Assembly (NCBI GenBank): GCA_937884755.1
Contig: CAKZYJ010000158.1
Location: 1 to 35,261 of the forward strand
Direction: 5' to 3'
DNA from: an uncultured Flammeovirgaceae bacterium
GTDB taxonomy: Bacteria > Bacteroidota > Bacteroidia > Cytophagales > Cyclobacteriaceae
DNA: 35,261 nt
In this document: in pieces, positions 28,030 to 35,261 of the stretch
Numbering within the stretch: the stretch's first letter is position 1
How the letters are laid out: the number at the start of each line of letters is the position of its first letter
Translations under genes and position numbers: made by a program
The notes under the pieces: generated by a model
What the model saw: the letters and a program-made list of their open reading frames with translations, nothing else
Database searches by the model: none
What the model was told of the DNA's origin: nothing

Positions 28030-28038
28030 TTATCCACA
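28030..28038 (+). promoter_or_regulatory. Single perfect DnaA box upstream of holA
   Basis: TTATCCACA, the high-affinity DnaA-binding sequence, lies in the 89-nt gap upstream of holA, 46 nt from its start codon. One such 9-mer is expected by chance about once per 130 kb counting both strands, so a single site is suggestive only. Confidence 0.35.
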
Positions 28039-28073
28039 GTTCGTAATAATTTTTGCTGATGGTTTGAAACTTA

Positions 28074-30476
28074 TTACTCATTCCGTAATAAATCTACCGC
28101 ATTGGTCTTGATGACACTTGCTAACTGAAAAGAGATGATCATTACGGTAAAAACCAGTAATATCATTCCTGGAATGGCAAAATGAAAGAAGTTAAGTTCA
28201 ATACGAGTTGCGTATCCAGCTAACCACTGCTGCGCTAATAAGTAAACGAGAGGCAACGCAATCACACTTGCTAAAAGTACTAGCTTGACAGCTTCAGTAT
28301 TGAATAACATGAAAATATTCAAGTTTTCCGCTCCCAGTACTTTGCGTATGCCTACTTCTTTAGCTCTGCTCTGACTCAGATACGCGGTAAATCCTAGCAA
28401 CCCTAACCCGGCAATAAATAAGGCTAGTCCGGAAAAGAGGGATATGATATGGCTGAACTGCCGGTCAGACTCATACTGCTGGCCAAAATATTCATCCAGA
28501 AAGAAGTACTCAAATGCATTTCCCGGAAACATTGCTTGGTAGACTTTCTCTACATCAGCAATTGTTTCACTTATACGCTGATGTTGAATTATTAAGGTAA
28601 TGTATCCTCGCTCTTTAGAAAATGGGCTAATTCCCAAAGGCTCAACGTCAAATTTGGCTGATCGCTGATGATAGTTACTAATGACGCCGATAATTCGCCG
28701 AGGAAGTGCGGCAATCACTTCTCGGTCAATAGCATCTTGGGGACTTTCAAAACCCAATGCTTCTGCGGCTGATTCATTAATGAGTATGACTGGACCTTCA
28801 AACTTTCCTGAGAAGTTCCTCCCAGCAATAATCTCTATATCATACGTAGGGATAAAATCATGATCGAAGCTTGTCCATTGTAATGTAACATCTTGTCTAC
28901 CACCTGTGACGTCTACTTCTTGCCCCCATCGTAGGTTGTGTCCGGGCACTTCAAAAGAAACGGCGGCATTACTTATACCAACTTGTTTAGCTACTTCGTT
29001 TTTGAAAGCGTCCAGTTCTCTCCAAAAGCCCTTCTGTACAATGCCAGGTGCCTTTATAATTAGTTTTTGTGAAATATCTATTCCTAAATCTTGCTGTTGC
29101 ATCAATGCGATCTGGCGATAGATGACAATCGTTCCAACCATCAATGAGAGTGATACCACAAACTGAATCACCACTAGTGTTTGTCTAACGTAATTTTTAT
29201 CCTGACCAGACAATTTTCCCTTTAGTGCCTGAATTGGCTTTAGTGAAGCTAGATAAAGCGCCGGATAGAAGCCACTGAGCAGCGTTCCAACAGCAAAAAT
29301 AGCGGCAAACAGGAGCCAATACGGGTATTGTTTACTCCAATCAAAGACAAAAGGCGTTGTAACCCACTGCCTAAGTAGCGGAAGTAGCAAAAAAAGTATC
29401 AACGCTGCCAAGGTAATTGCTATAAGGTTGATTAGGAGGGACTCTAGTAAAAATTGCTTAACTAACATCCATTGATTAGAACCTAATACTTTTCTCATTC
29501 CTACTTCTTTTGATCGTCGTATGGCACGGGCGGTAGTTAAATTGATATAGTTAAGCCAGGCTAAACCAACAATGAAAAAAGCTGCTGTAATTAGTATACG
29601 AAGCTTCTTCCACTTACCCGTTTCTTTGAGTTCCCCCGATAGTTCAGCATACAGATTGATATCAGCTACAGCTTGTAGATGAAATTCCATTTGGATATTA
29701 TGGCGATCTAGTAGAGATTTTAAGTGCTTCTCTGGAAAGGTTGATAGCTTTTCTTGAAGAGAAGCGACATCCGCACCCGCTTCAATGAGTAAGTAGTTTT
29801 GAAAGTTCACCCAAGTCCAACCCTGCCCTTCAAACTGGAAATTATTCAGTAGATTTTCAATAGGAAAAATAAAGTCAAACATTAAGTGACTGTTGGCAGG
29901 AACATCTTTGAATACTCCTTCCACCGTGTAATTTCCGTCTTCCCATTCGGCAGTGGAAAGGGTTAAGACCTTTCCCATAGGATCAGTATCTCCGAAATAC
30001 TTTTTGGCCATCGTTTCGGATATTACAACTGAAGCGGGGTTATGCAATAGGGTGGTAAGATCTCCCTGTAGTAGGGAGTAAGAAAACATATGGAAAAAGG
30101 AAGTATCAGCGTAGTAAGCTTGATCTTCAAAGAAACTCACAGTCTCACCGCGTTCAGATTGATAGCTAATCATTCCATCAGCGGGGTGCAATCGGGTATA
30201 GTTAATTACTTCAGGAAAGCTAGTGTAGGCTGCCGGACCAATGGCATAAAAAGCATTGACACTAGCTTCGGGATGTTCACCGTATTCGTGCCGACTTACG
30301 CGATATATTTGATCTTTATATTCATGAAAGCCATCGTAGCTCATTTCAAATGAAGCGTACTGAATAATAAATACAAAGGCAACAATCCCCAGTGATAATC
30401 CTAATAAATTAATCAGTGAGAATGATTTATCTCGGTAGAAGCTTCGGAAAGCCGTTCGTAAAAAGTTAGTTAACAT
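28074..30476 (-). CDS. FtsX/MacB-type ABC transporter permease
   Basis: An 800-residue permease of the duplicated type frequent in Cytophagales. The first membrane span is at about 20-42 (NLLGLSLGIVAFVFIIQYAS), then a MacB-like periplasmic domain with DTSFFHMFSYSLLQGD and SETMAKKYFGD, and an FtsX block of three spans at about 290-430. A second half follows with another periplasmic domain and a final FtsX block that contains YLSQSRAKEVGIRKVLGAEN. The matching first-half motif is IRRSKEVGMRKVLGS. This repeated VGxRKVLG coupling helix is the family signature. No ATP-binding subunit gene is adjacent, so the partner must be elsewhere. The exported substrate is unknown; mechanotransmission rather than transport is possible. 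Confidence 0.92.
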   Translation of the reverse strand: MLTNFLRTAFRSFYRDKSFSLINLLGLSLGIVAFVFIIQYASFEMSYDGFHEYKDQIYRVSRHEYGEHPEASVNAFYAIGPAAYTSFPEVINYTRLHPADGMISYQSERGETVSFFEDQAYYADTSFFHMFSYSLLQGDLTTLLHNPASVVISETMAKKYFGDTDPMGKVLTLSTAEWEDGNYTVEGVFKDVPANSHLMFDFIFPIENLLNNFQFEGQGWTWVNFQNYLLIEAGADVASLQEKLSTFPEKHLKSLLDRHNIQMEFHLQAVADINLYAELSGELKETGKWKKLRILITAAFFIVGLAWLNYINLTTARAIRRSKEVGMRKVLGSNQWMLVKQFLLESLLINLIAITLAALILFLLLPLLRQWVTTPFVFDWSKQYPYWLLFAAIFAVGTLLSGFYPALYLASLKPIQALKGKLSGQDKNYVRQTLVVIQFVVSLSLMVGTIVIYRQIALMQQQDLGIDISQKLIIKAPGIVQKGFWRELDAFKNEVAKQVGISNAAVSFEVPGHNLRWGQEVDVTGGRQDVTLQWTSFDHDFIPTYDIEIIAGRNFSGKFEGPVILINESAAEALGFESPQDAIDREVIAALPRRIIGVISNYHQRSAKFDVEPLGISPFSKERGYITLIIQHQRISETIADVEKVYQAMFPGNAFEYFFLDEYFGQQYESDRQFSHIISLFSGLALFIAGLGLLGFTAYLSQSRAKEVGIRKVLGAENLNIFMLFNTEAVKLVLLASVIALPLVYLLAQQWLAGYATRIELNFFHFAIPGMILLVFTVMIISFQLASVIKTNAVDLLRNE

Positions 30477-30525
30477 AGTAAAATAATTTCGTCCGTTAAG
30501 ACTAGGAAATATTCACAATGTAGGA

Positions 30526-30657
30526 CTAATTGCTTAGAACAACTAATTTTTTAGTTATCGTTTTTCTAGCTCCACTACGAGTCAAATTGATCACTCTACT
30601 AGGCTTTCCGGTAGAAAGTTTCTGAAGAAAGCCAGATGCATCATGTAGTACACTTAT
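30526..30657 (-). pseudogene. Possible 3' remnant of an unidentified gene
   Basis: The minus strand has a 43-codon open stretch between in-frame TAG codons, with no ATG start, ending SGARKTITKKLVVLSN and a stop. The composition, with alternating hydrophobic and basic residues and a strand-like KKLVVL end, looks like the tail of a real protein. I cannot name the family with confidence. It fills most of the 209-nt gap between the DUF819 and permease genes. Confidence 0.25.
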
Positions 30658-30685
30658 CTATATTCAGAATGAGTATAGTCTTTCG

Positions 30686-31945
30686 TTACTCTGCTACATT
30701 TTGCATCAGTATACCGCATAACCAGGCGCCGTAGGTGCCAACAAAATAGCCCAAAACTGCCAGTAACACCCCAACGGGAGCCAGGGACGGACTGAAAGCT
30801 GAGGCTACAACCGGGGCAGAGGCAGCTCCCCCTACGTTGGCCTGACTACCCACCGCCACAAAAAAGAAAGGAGCCTTAATCAGCTTAGCTACTAACAAAA
30901 GTACCACTACATGGATGATAATCCAGATTGCTCCTACCATAAATAGTCCGGGACTTTTTACCACTGCCGTAAGATCCATCTCCATGCCGATAGTGGCAAT
31001 TAGTACATACAGAAACGCCGTGGCAATGCGAGAAGCTCCCACTCCCTCTAATTCTCGCATTTTCGTGAACGATAATGCCAATCCTAGTCCAGTAGCAATT
31101 ACTACGATCCAGAAGAAAGTAGAGGTAAGGCTAAACTGTTCTAGTACCGGGTAATTTTCTTGCAAAAACGGAGCAATATTGTTAGCGCATAAATGTGAAA
31201 ATCCGGTGATTCCGAACGCAATACCTAAAATGAGCATCAAATCGGAGGTCTTGGGTATTTTCATAATGCTGGCAGCATAGTCTTCAATCCGTTTCCGAAC
31301 TTCCTTTATCGCCGAAGCATCAGCCCGAAAGAATTGGTCTATTCGTTCGGTACGTCCGCTACCGTAAAGTAACACTGCTAACCATAGATTGGCGATGATA
31401 ATATCGACGGCTAAAACTGCCGGGAAAATACTGTCTCCCACCTCAAATACTTCCTTCATGGCGGTTTGGTTGGCCCCGCCCCCAATCCAGCTTCCGGCGA
31501 CGGTAGTTAGTCCTCGCCATACGGCATCAGGTCCGGCCCCACCTACTGTTTCCGGCGAGAAGGTAGACACCACCAAAATAGCTAAGGGACCACCTACAAT
31601 AATGCCAAAAGTACCAGCAAAGAACATAATCACCGCTTTTCTTCCTAAGCGAGAGATTGCTTTCAAATCAATGCCAATGGTAAACAGAATCAGACTGGAG
31701 GGCAGTAGGTAGCGTGATGCCACATAATACAGATTAGATTCTTCACTGGAAATTATATTCAGTGAATTAAGTATTCCGGGAATAAAGTAGCAGAGCAAAA
31801 CCGACGGGACATATGCATAAAATTTCTGCCAAAATGGACGCTCACTTGCCGAAGTTTTAAAAACGAAAGCGAGTACAACCATCAAAATACCAAAAATGAC
31901 CGGATCGTCTGTAAAAAGTGCTGAGGAGGTGGCTGTTTCTTCCAT
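30686..31945 (-). CDS. DUF819 family integral membrane protein
   Basis: A 419-residue protein with about 11-12 hydrophobic segments, beginning DDPVIFGILMVVLAFVF. The signature GLTTVAGSWIGGGANQTAMK, near 150-168, is diagnostic of DUF819. A central cytoplasmic loop (about 205-235, GRTERIDQFFRADASAIKEV) and the late SQANVGGAASAPVVASAF segment also match the family. The fold resembles secondary anion or sodium-coupled carriers, but the substrate is not known. It is the first gene on the minus strand after a 292-nt divergent intergenic region shared with the PorP/SprF gene, and is well separated from the permease. Confidence 0.9.
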   Translation of the reverse strand: MEETATSSALFTDDPVIFGILMVVLAFVFKTSASERPFWQKFYAYVPSVLLCYFIPGILNSLNIISSEESNLYYVASRYLLPSSLILFTIGIDLKAISRLGRKAVIMFFAGTFGIIVGGPLAILVVSTFSPETVGGAGPDAVWRGLTTVAGSWIGGGANQTAMKEVFEVGDSIFPAVLAVDIIIANLWLAVLLYGSGRTERIDQFFRADASAIKEVRKRIEDYAASIMKIPKTSDLMLILGIAFGITGFSHLCANNIAPFLQENYPVLEQFSLTSTFFWIVVIATGLGLALSFTKMRELEGVGASRIATAFLYVLIATIGMEMDLTAVVKSPGLFMVGAIWIIIHVVVLLLVAKLIKAPFFFVAVGSQANVGGAASAPVVASAFSPSLAPVGVLLAVLGYFVGTYGAWLCGILMQNVAE

Positions 31946-32237
31946 TTTTTGTAAGTCAGATAATCAGCGAAACTAGCAGATTCCATCCCCCATTACAAAA
32001 GATGGTATTTCTATTCGTTAGAAAATAGCAATATCCCTCAGTAACATGACCATTTTGTATAAAAATTACCTAATCATTATTGTAATAGTTATATTTTATT
32101 AGCCTTACTGAGGTTTATTTGCTCGAAAAGAGACGATAACTACCAATATCGCTCATTCGTAAGGTACCATCCTTTCTTACCTTTTTACTATTTAATCCTT
32201 TTATATTTTTGTTTCGATGTATTGTATGAACTAACTC
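31946..32237. promoter_or_regulatory. Divergent intergenic region between DUF819 and PorP/SprF genes
   Basis: 292 nt of A/T-rich DNA. I see a 9-bp inverted repeat, CCTCAGTAA at 32036-32044 and TTACTGAGG at 32105-32113, flanking 60 nt of very A/T-rich sequence, and a -7-like TATTTTTG at 32204-32211 for the plus-strand gene. No open frame or RNA gene is recognisable. Confidence 0.5.
32204..32211 (+). promoter_or_regulatory. Candidate -7 box for the PorP/SprF-SPOR gene
   Basis: TATTTTTG matches TAnnTTTG 26 nt upstream of the start codon. No TTG lies at the expected -33 distance, so support is partial. Confidence 0.35.
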
Positions 32238-33794
32238 ATGGGTGTGAGGATCGCTGCTTTTTTACTTCTAATGTTATCCTTCAGTTCGACTGTAGTAGGT
32301 CAACGTATGCCCTTTTTCACCCATCATATTACCAATCCCTATCTCTATAATCCGGCCTTTGCTGGCTACGATGCCCATCCGGTACTCTATTTAACCTATC
32401 GACAGCAATGGTTAGGCATTGAAGGGGCACCCAGTAGCGCAAACCTGAGTTTTCATACCCCTACCGGAAATGCCAATCCGCTGTCAATTGGAGCCGATCT
32501 AACTCATGACCGACTAGGTATCTTTCAGACATCAGCCTTTCGGGCCACTGCTGCTTATTTGGTACCGCTTTCGGCAGAAAAAGAACACTATATCCGTTTT
32601 GGGCTTTCAGCCGGAATCGGGCTTGATGGATATGACTTATCCAGCGTAAATAGCAGTGACGATGCTATCTTTCAGGCAGCACAAAATGCGGGAGCTTATT
32701 TGAGAGGAAGATTTGGTCTTCAATACCACCATTCCGGCTTTAACCTCGGCCTTTCCGTTCCTGAGTTATTCTCACCTCCTTCTTTCATCGATCCAACTAG
32801 TACAGGAGGTATAAGTCAGTTTGATCGAGCTATCGTCAGTTTAAACTATAAATTCACTCTGGGTGCTCGTGTTTTCCTGGAACCAACTCTGTTATACCAC
32901 TATGCCACTCAGTCAGAACCTCAAGCTGAAGCACTGGCTTTGTTACGAATTGGTAGTAGTTTTTGGGTAGGGGGCGGCTACCAGCAGCAAGCGGGCATAG
33001 CTTCCTTAATTGGATTTCAAACCAAATCGTTCAAGTTTGGGTACCACTACGGTTTGGGTGGCAATGATCTTGCTCCCAACAGTTTTGGGACCCACGAAGT
33101 ACAACTAGCACTGGTGTTGGGTAAGAAAAGAGCTACCATGCGCCGTAAACCTCGTCTAACCACTAAAAAAGACTCGGAAGCCATTCCTGAGGCGGTAATT
33201 GAAGCGCAAAGGAAAAAAGAGAAAGAGAAGAAAAAAGCAGACAAAAAGCGCCCCGAACCTACTCCGTCTCGCAAGCAGGTACAACCAGTCGATAATCAGA
33301 ATACGGTTAACCCACCTACTTCTACCGGTACAGAAAGTACCAAAACCCAGCGTCAGCAGAAGATCGAGACTAAGACCTCTGTGAAACAGCCCAATGTGGC
33401 AAGTCAGCCCAACCAAAAGGAACCAGCTGATCTGGAAAATATTACCTTCGAGGAGATTGATAATTCTAGTAGCGGTACGGTTACGTTAGGAAAAGAAAAG
33501 CCGCAGGAACCCCGCTTTGCCAAAGCTAAACGCAAGCAAAGTAATCATCCACTGGAGATGGAAGAAGGAGTATACCTGATTGCTGGCACCTTCTCTCAAC
33601 GTCCTAATGCTGAGAAGCTAGCGCGACAGTTATCTAGCAAAGGCTACACTGCCTCGGTTGGCTATAATTCCGATAAAAAATACTTCTACACCAGTATTAT
33701 GAAGTCGGATAATGCTGACAATATCCGCTCTCGTATTCATCAAATACGGAAAGATCCGCAATTCTCTAAAGCCTGGATTCTGGTTATCGAGTAG
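32238..33794 (+). CDS. PorP/SprF family outer membrane protein fused to a SPOR domain
   Basis: 518 residues. A signal peptide MGVRIAAFLLLMLSFSSTVV ends near VGQ. The PorP/SprF domain (about 23-295) starts MPFFTHHITNPYLYNPAFAG and continues YRQQWLGIEGAPSSANLSFH, the family hallmark, then beta-barrel strands. PorP/SprF proteins work with the type IX secretion and gliding machinery at the outer membrane. A Lys/Glu/Pro/Gln-rich linker spans about 300-440. The last 76 residues (from EGVYLIAGTFSQRPNAEKLA to WILVIE) form a SPOR domain, which binds denuded peptidoglycan. Family members are normally about 300 residues, so the extension is unusual. It may anchor the protein to the cell wall. Likely single gene with its own promoter. 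Confidence 0.88.
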   Translation: MGVRIAAFLLLMLSFSSTVVGQRMPFFTHHITNPYLYNPAFAGYDAHPVLYLTYRQQWLGIEGAPSSANLSFHTPTGNANPLSIGADLTHDRLGIFQTSAFRATAAYLVPLSAEKEHYIRFGLSAGIGLDGYDLSSVNSSDDAIFQAAQNAGAYLRGRFGLQYHHSGFNLGLSVPELFSPPSFIDPTSTGGISQFDRAIVSLNYKFTLGARVFLEPTLLYHYATQSEPQAEALALLRIGSSFWVGGGYQQQAGIASLIGFQTKSFKFGYHYGLGGNDLAPNSFGTHEVQLALVLGKKRATMRRKPRLTTKKDSEAIPEAVIEAQRKKEKEKKKADKKRPEPTPSRKQVQPVDNQNTVNPPTSTGTESTKTQRQQKIETKTSVKQPNVASQPNQKEPADLENITFEEIDNSSSGTVTLGKEKPQEPRFAKAKRKQSNHPLEMEEGVYLIAGTFSQRPNAEKLARQLSSKGYTASVGYNSDKKYFYTSIMKSDNADNIRSRIHQIRKDPQFSKAWILVIE

Positions 33795-33832
33795 TTTCTT
33801 TTCTGAGTTTTCATTCCGCTAAAGTTTTAGTA

Positions 33833-33863
33833 TTGGATTGCTGATTAGCAGTTCTTTACTTTG
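33833..33863 (+). promoter_or_regulatory. Candidate promoter of the acyltransferase gene
   Basis: TTG at 33833-33835 and TTACTTTG at 33856-33863 are 20 nt apart, one mismatch from TAnnTTTG. The ATG at 33870 follows the box by only 6 nt, so the mRNA would have almost no leader. Confidence 0.4.
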
Positions 33864-33869
33864 CCATTC

Positions 33870-34715
33870 ATGATTTTTCTTCTAAGATTTTTGTCGCATT
33901 GGCCTCTACGCTGGCTCTACGGATTATCCGATCTTGCAGCATTTTTAGCTTACCGCGTAGTTCGTTACCGGCGGAAGACGGTGTTTGATAATTTACAGCG
34001 TTCATTTCCGGAGAAATCTGCTGAGGAAATACAAAATATTGCCCAAGATTTCTATCGCAACCTGGCAACAGTTTCCGTAGAAACTTTGTACGGACGAACT
34101 ATATCGGCTAAAGAGCTAAAAAAAAGAGTAGTATTCGAGGGTATGGAACTAATCCATGAATATTATCAGCAGCAAAAATCAATAATTATTCTTGCCGCCC
34201 ACCAATGCAACTGGGAGTGGCTCTTGTTGGCTGGTTGTTTACAGTTGCCCTATCCTGTTGATGCAATGTATAAAAAACTTTCTAACAGTAAGATGGATAG
34301 GTTTATGTACCTGATAAGATCCCGCTTTGGGGGTGAGCCTATTAATAAAGACTACGCGGCTCGGGCCATATTAAAACGAAAAAGCGATGCACGGGCTATT
34401 GCAGTAGTAGCCGATCAAACCCCCGCCTTAGGAACCACCAAACATTGGATCACTTTCCTTCACCGAGAGACCGGATTCTACCAGGGCGTTGAACAACTAC
34501 CTCGTCTCACTGAGTATCCCGTGGTATTTGCGGCCATGTACCGAGTTTCTAGAGGATACTACAAGGTTCAATTTCACAGAGTGGCTGATCCTCCCCACTC
34601 GACAAAATCCCAGATACTGGCTAAGTATGTGCAATTAGCCGAAAAAGTAATCCATGATCAGCCTGCCAACTGGTTATGGTCTCACCGCCGTTGGAAATAC
34701 ACCAAAGAAGACTAA
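33870..34715 (+). CDS. LpxL/HtrB-like lysophospholipid acyltransferase
   Basis: A membrane-associated acyltransferase of the family that adds secondary acyl chains to lipid A. 281 residues from ATG 33870; a TTG at 33861 could extend it by three residues but is part of a likely promoter box. An N-terminal hydrophobic helix comes first. The catalytic HX4E motif is His111-Gln-Cys-Asn-Trp-Glu116 (AAHQCNWEW). DQTPALGTTKHWITFLHRET is the second conserved block, and PANWLWSHRRWK near the end is the typical C-terminal signature. It ends in a 4-nt overlap with the stop of the opposing glycosyltransferase gene. Its lipid substrate is inferred from the family. Confidence 0.9.
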   Translation: MIFLLRFLSHWPLRWLYGLSDLAAFLAYRVVRYRRKTVFDNLQRSFPEKSAEEIQNIAQDFYRNLATVSVETLYGRTISAKELKKRVVFEGMELIHEYYQQQKSIIILAAHQCNWEWLLLAGCLQLPYPVDAMYKKLSNSKMDRFMYLIRSRFGGEPINKDYAARAILKRKSDARAIAVVADQTPALGTTKHWITFLHRETGFYQGVEQLPRLTEYPVVFAAMYRVSRGYYKVQFHRVADPPHSTKSQILAKYVQLAEKVIHDQPANWLWSHRRWKYTKED

Positions 34716-35261
34716 TCTTTAAGGAGCGATTGAAAAAAAGTTTCGTGGTTTTCGACCGTTTTTTCAATCGAAAATTTTTCTAAAGCGGTAGACTTTCCGT
34801 TTTGAATTAGTTTTTCACGAATTGGCTGATTGTAAAGTGCTTTTTTAATTTGATTGGCTAACCCTTTTGCGTCGTTGTTGTCAAACAGTAGACCATCCAC
34901 ACCGTCAGTAACAACACTCTTGATACCACCAAAATTTGTAGCTACCACTGGCACGCCTAACGCCATAGCTTCTACCAGCACTAGACCAAATCCGTCCATA
35001 GTAGAAGGTAATACATTTACATCCAACAGTTTATAAAGATGCAGGGTATCATTCTTACTCAGTGTTCCCGCATAAATTATCGAGTTTTTGATCCCATACT
35101 GATCAATGTGCTTATCCAAACTACCTTCCTCAATACCCGCAAAAATCACTTTGACAGAAGCGTCTAAATACTGAAGTGCTTCAATTAATTGTGGCTGCTC
35201 TTTCATTCGAGACACACACCCGATCACGGTATCTTCTTTCTGAATATCAAGCCTCTCACGT
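34712..35261 (-). CDS. Glycosyltransferase family 4 (partial, N-terminal part outside window)
   Basis: The minus-strand frame is open to the window edge, so the start is missing. About 183 C-terminal residues are visible. RERLDIQKEDTVIGCVSRMK is the usual linker into the C-terminal Rossmann domain of GT-B enzymes. YAGTLSKNDTLHLYKLLDVN and PSTMDGFGLVLVEAMALGVP form the nucleotide-sugar site. In the EX7E motif the first Glu is replaced by Asp (DGFGLVLVE). GGIKSVVTDGVDGLLF completes the site. It would transfer a sugar from an activated donor, probably to a cell-surface glycan, but donor and acceptor are unknown. Convergent with the acyltransferase gene, their stops overlapping. Confidence 0.9.
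   Translation of the reverse strand, partial: RERLDIQKEDTVIGCVSRMKEQPQLIEALQYLDASVKVIFAGIEEGSLDKHIDQYGIKNSIIYAGTLSKNDTLHLYKLLDVNVLPSTMDGFGLVLVEAMALGVPVVATNFGGIKSVVTDGVDGLLFDNNDAKGLANQIKKALYNQPIREKLIQNGKSTALEKFSIEKTVENHETFFQSLLKD

Noticed and set aside
28030-28038. Replication origin at the DnaA box
   Set aside because: A single box without further boxes, a recognisable unwinding region or dnaA/dnaN nearby does not support an origin.
32036-32113. 9-bp inverted repeat as termini of a MITE
   Set aside because: The arms are short, no flanking target duplication is visible and the interior has no recognisable element. An operator or chance is as likely.

Overview
The window looks like a chromosome segment of a Bacteroidota bacterium, most likely order Cytophagales. 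Four observations point there. A PorP/SprF-family protein of the type IX secretion type is encoded. The two clearest promoters fit the Bacteroidota pattern TTG-N19/20-TAnnTTTG. RpoB and RpoC are long forms typical of the phylum. The gene order tRNA cluster-tuf-tRNA-Trp-secE-nusG-rplKAJL-rpoBC-(DUF3467)-rpsLG-fusA is the usual one in Bacteroidota. The family-level assignment is inference.

Positions 1-16070 (minus strand) hold the core translation and transcription block. A strong promoter near 16040-16070 reads into tRNA-Tyr, tRNA-Gly, tRNA-Thr, tuf, tRNA-Trp, secE, nusG, rplK, rplA, rplJ, rplL, rpoB, rpoC and a small DUF3467 gene. A terminator-like hairpin lies between rplL and rpoB, where partial termination could set RNA polymerase dosage relative to ribosomal protein. 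A second promoter at 2336-2366 drives rpsL, rpsG and fusA; fusA runs off the left edge. No tRNA encodes its own CCA. Both promoters carry an inverted repeat abutting the -7 box.

Positions 16112-20743 hold exported proteins: an M1 metallopeptidase lipoprotein and a small unknown lipoprotein (both minus), then a divergent CE15-like esterase lipoprotein (plus). Positions 20889-22854 (plus) encode a biotin-carrier-like protein with an altered biotinylation motif, UMP kinase (pyrH) and ribosome recycling factor (frr). Positions 22916-31945 (minus) hold, read in the transcription direction, a DUF819 membrane protein, an FtsX/MacB-type permease, holA, a large TPR gene broken by two in-frame stop codons, a probable fasciclin-domain remnant, and nadD. 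Positions 32238-34715 (plus) hold a PorP/SprF protein fused to a SPOR domain and an LpxL-like acyltransferase. A glycosyltransferase (minus) runs off the right edge.

Most of the window is housekeeping. The unusual points are the nonstandard first zinc ribbon of RpoC, the split TPR gene, the altered biotin motif, the PorP/SprF-SPOR fusion, and several short structured repeats in intergenic DNA. I see no CRISPR array, insertion sequence, prophage or recognisable defence system.
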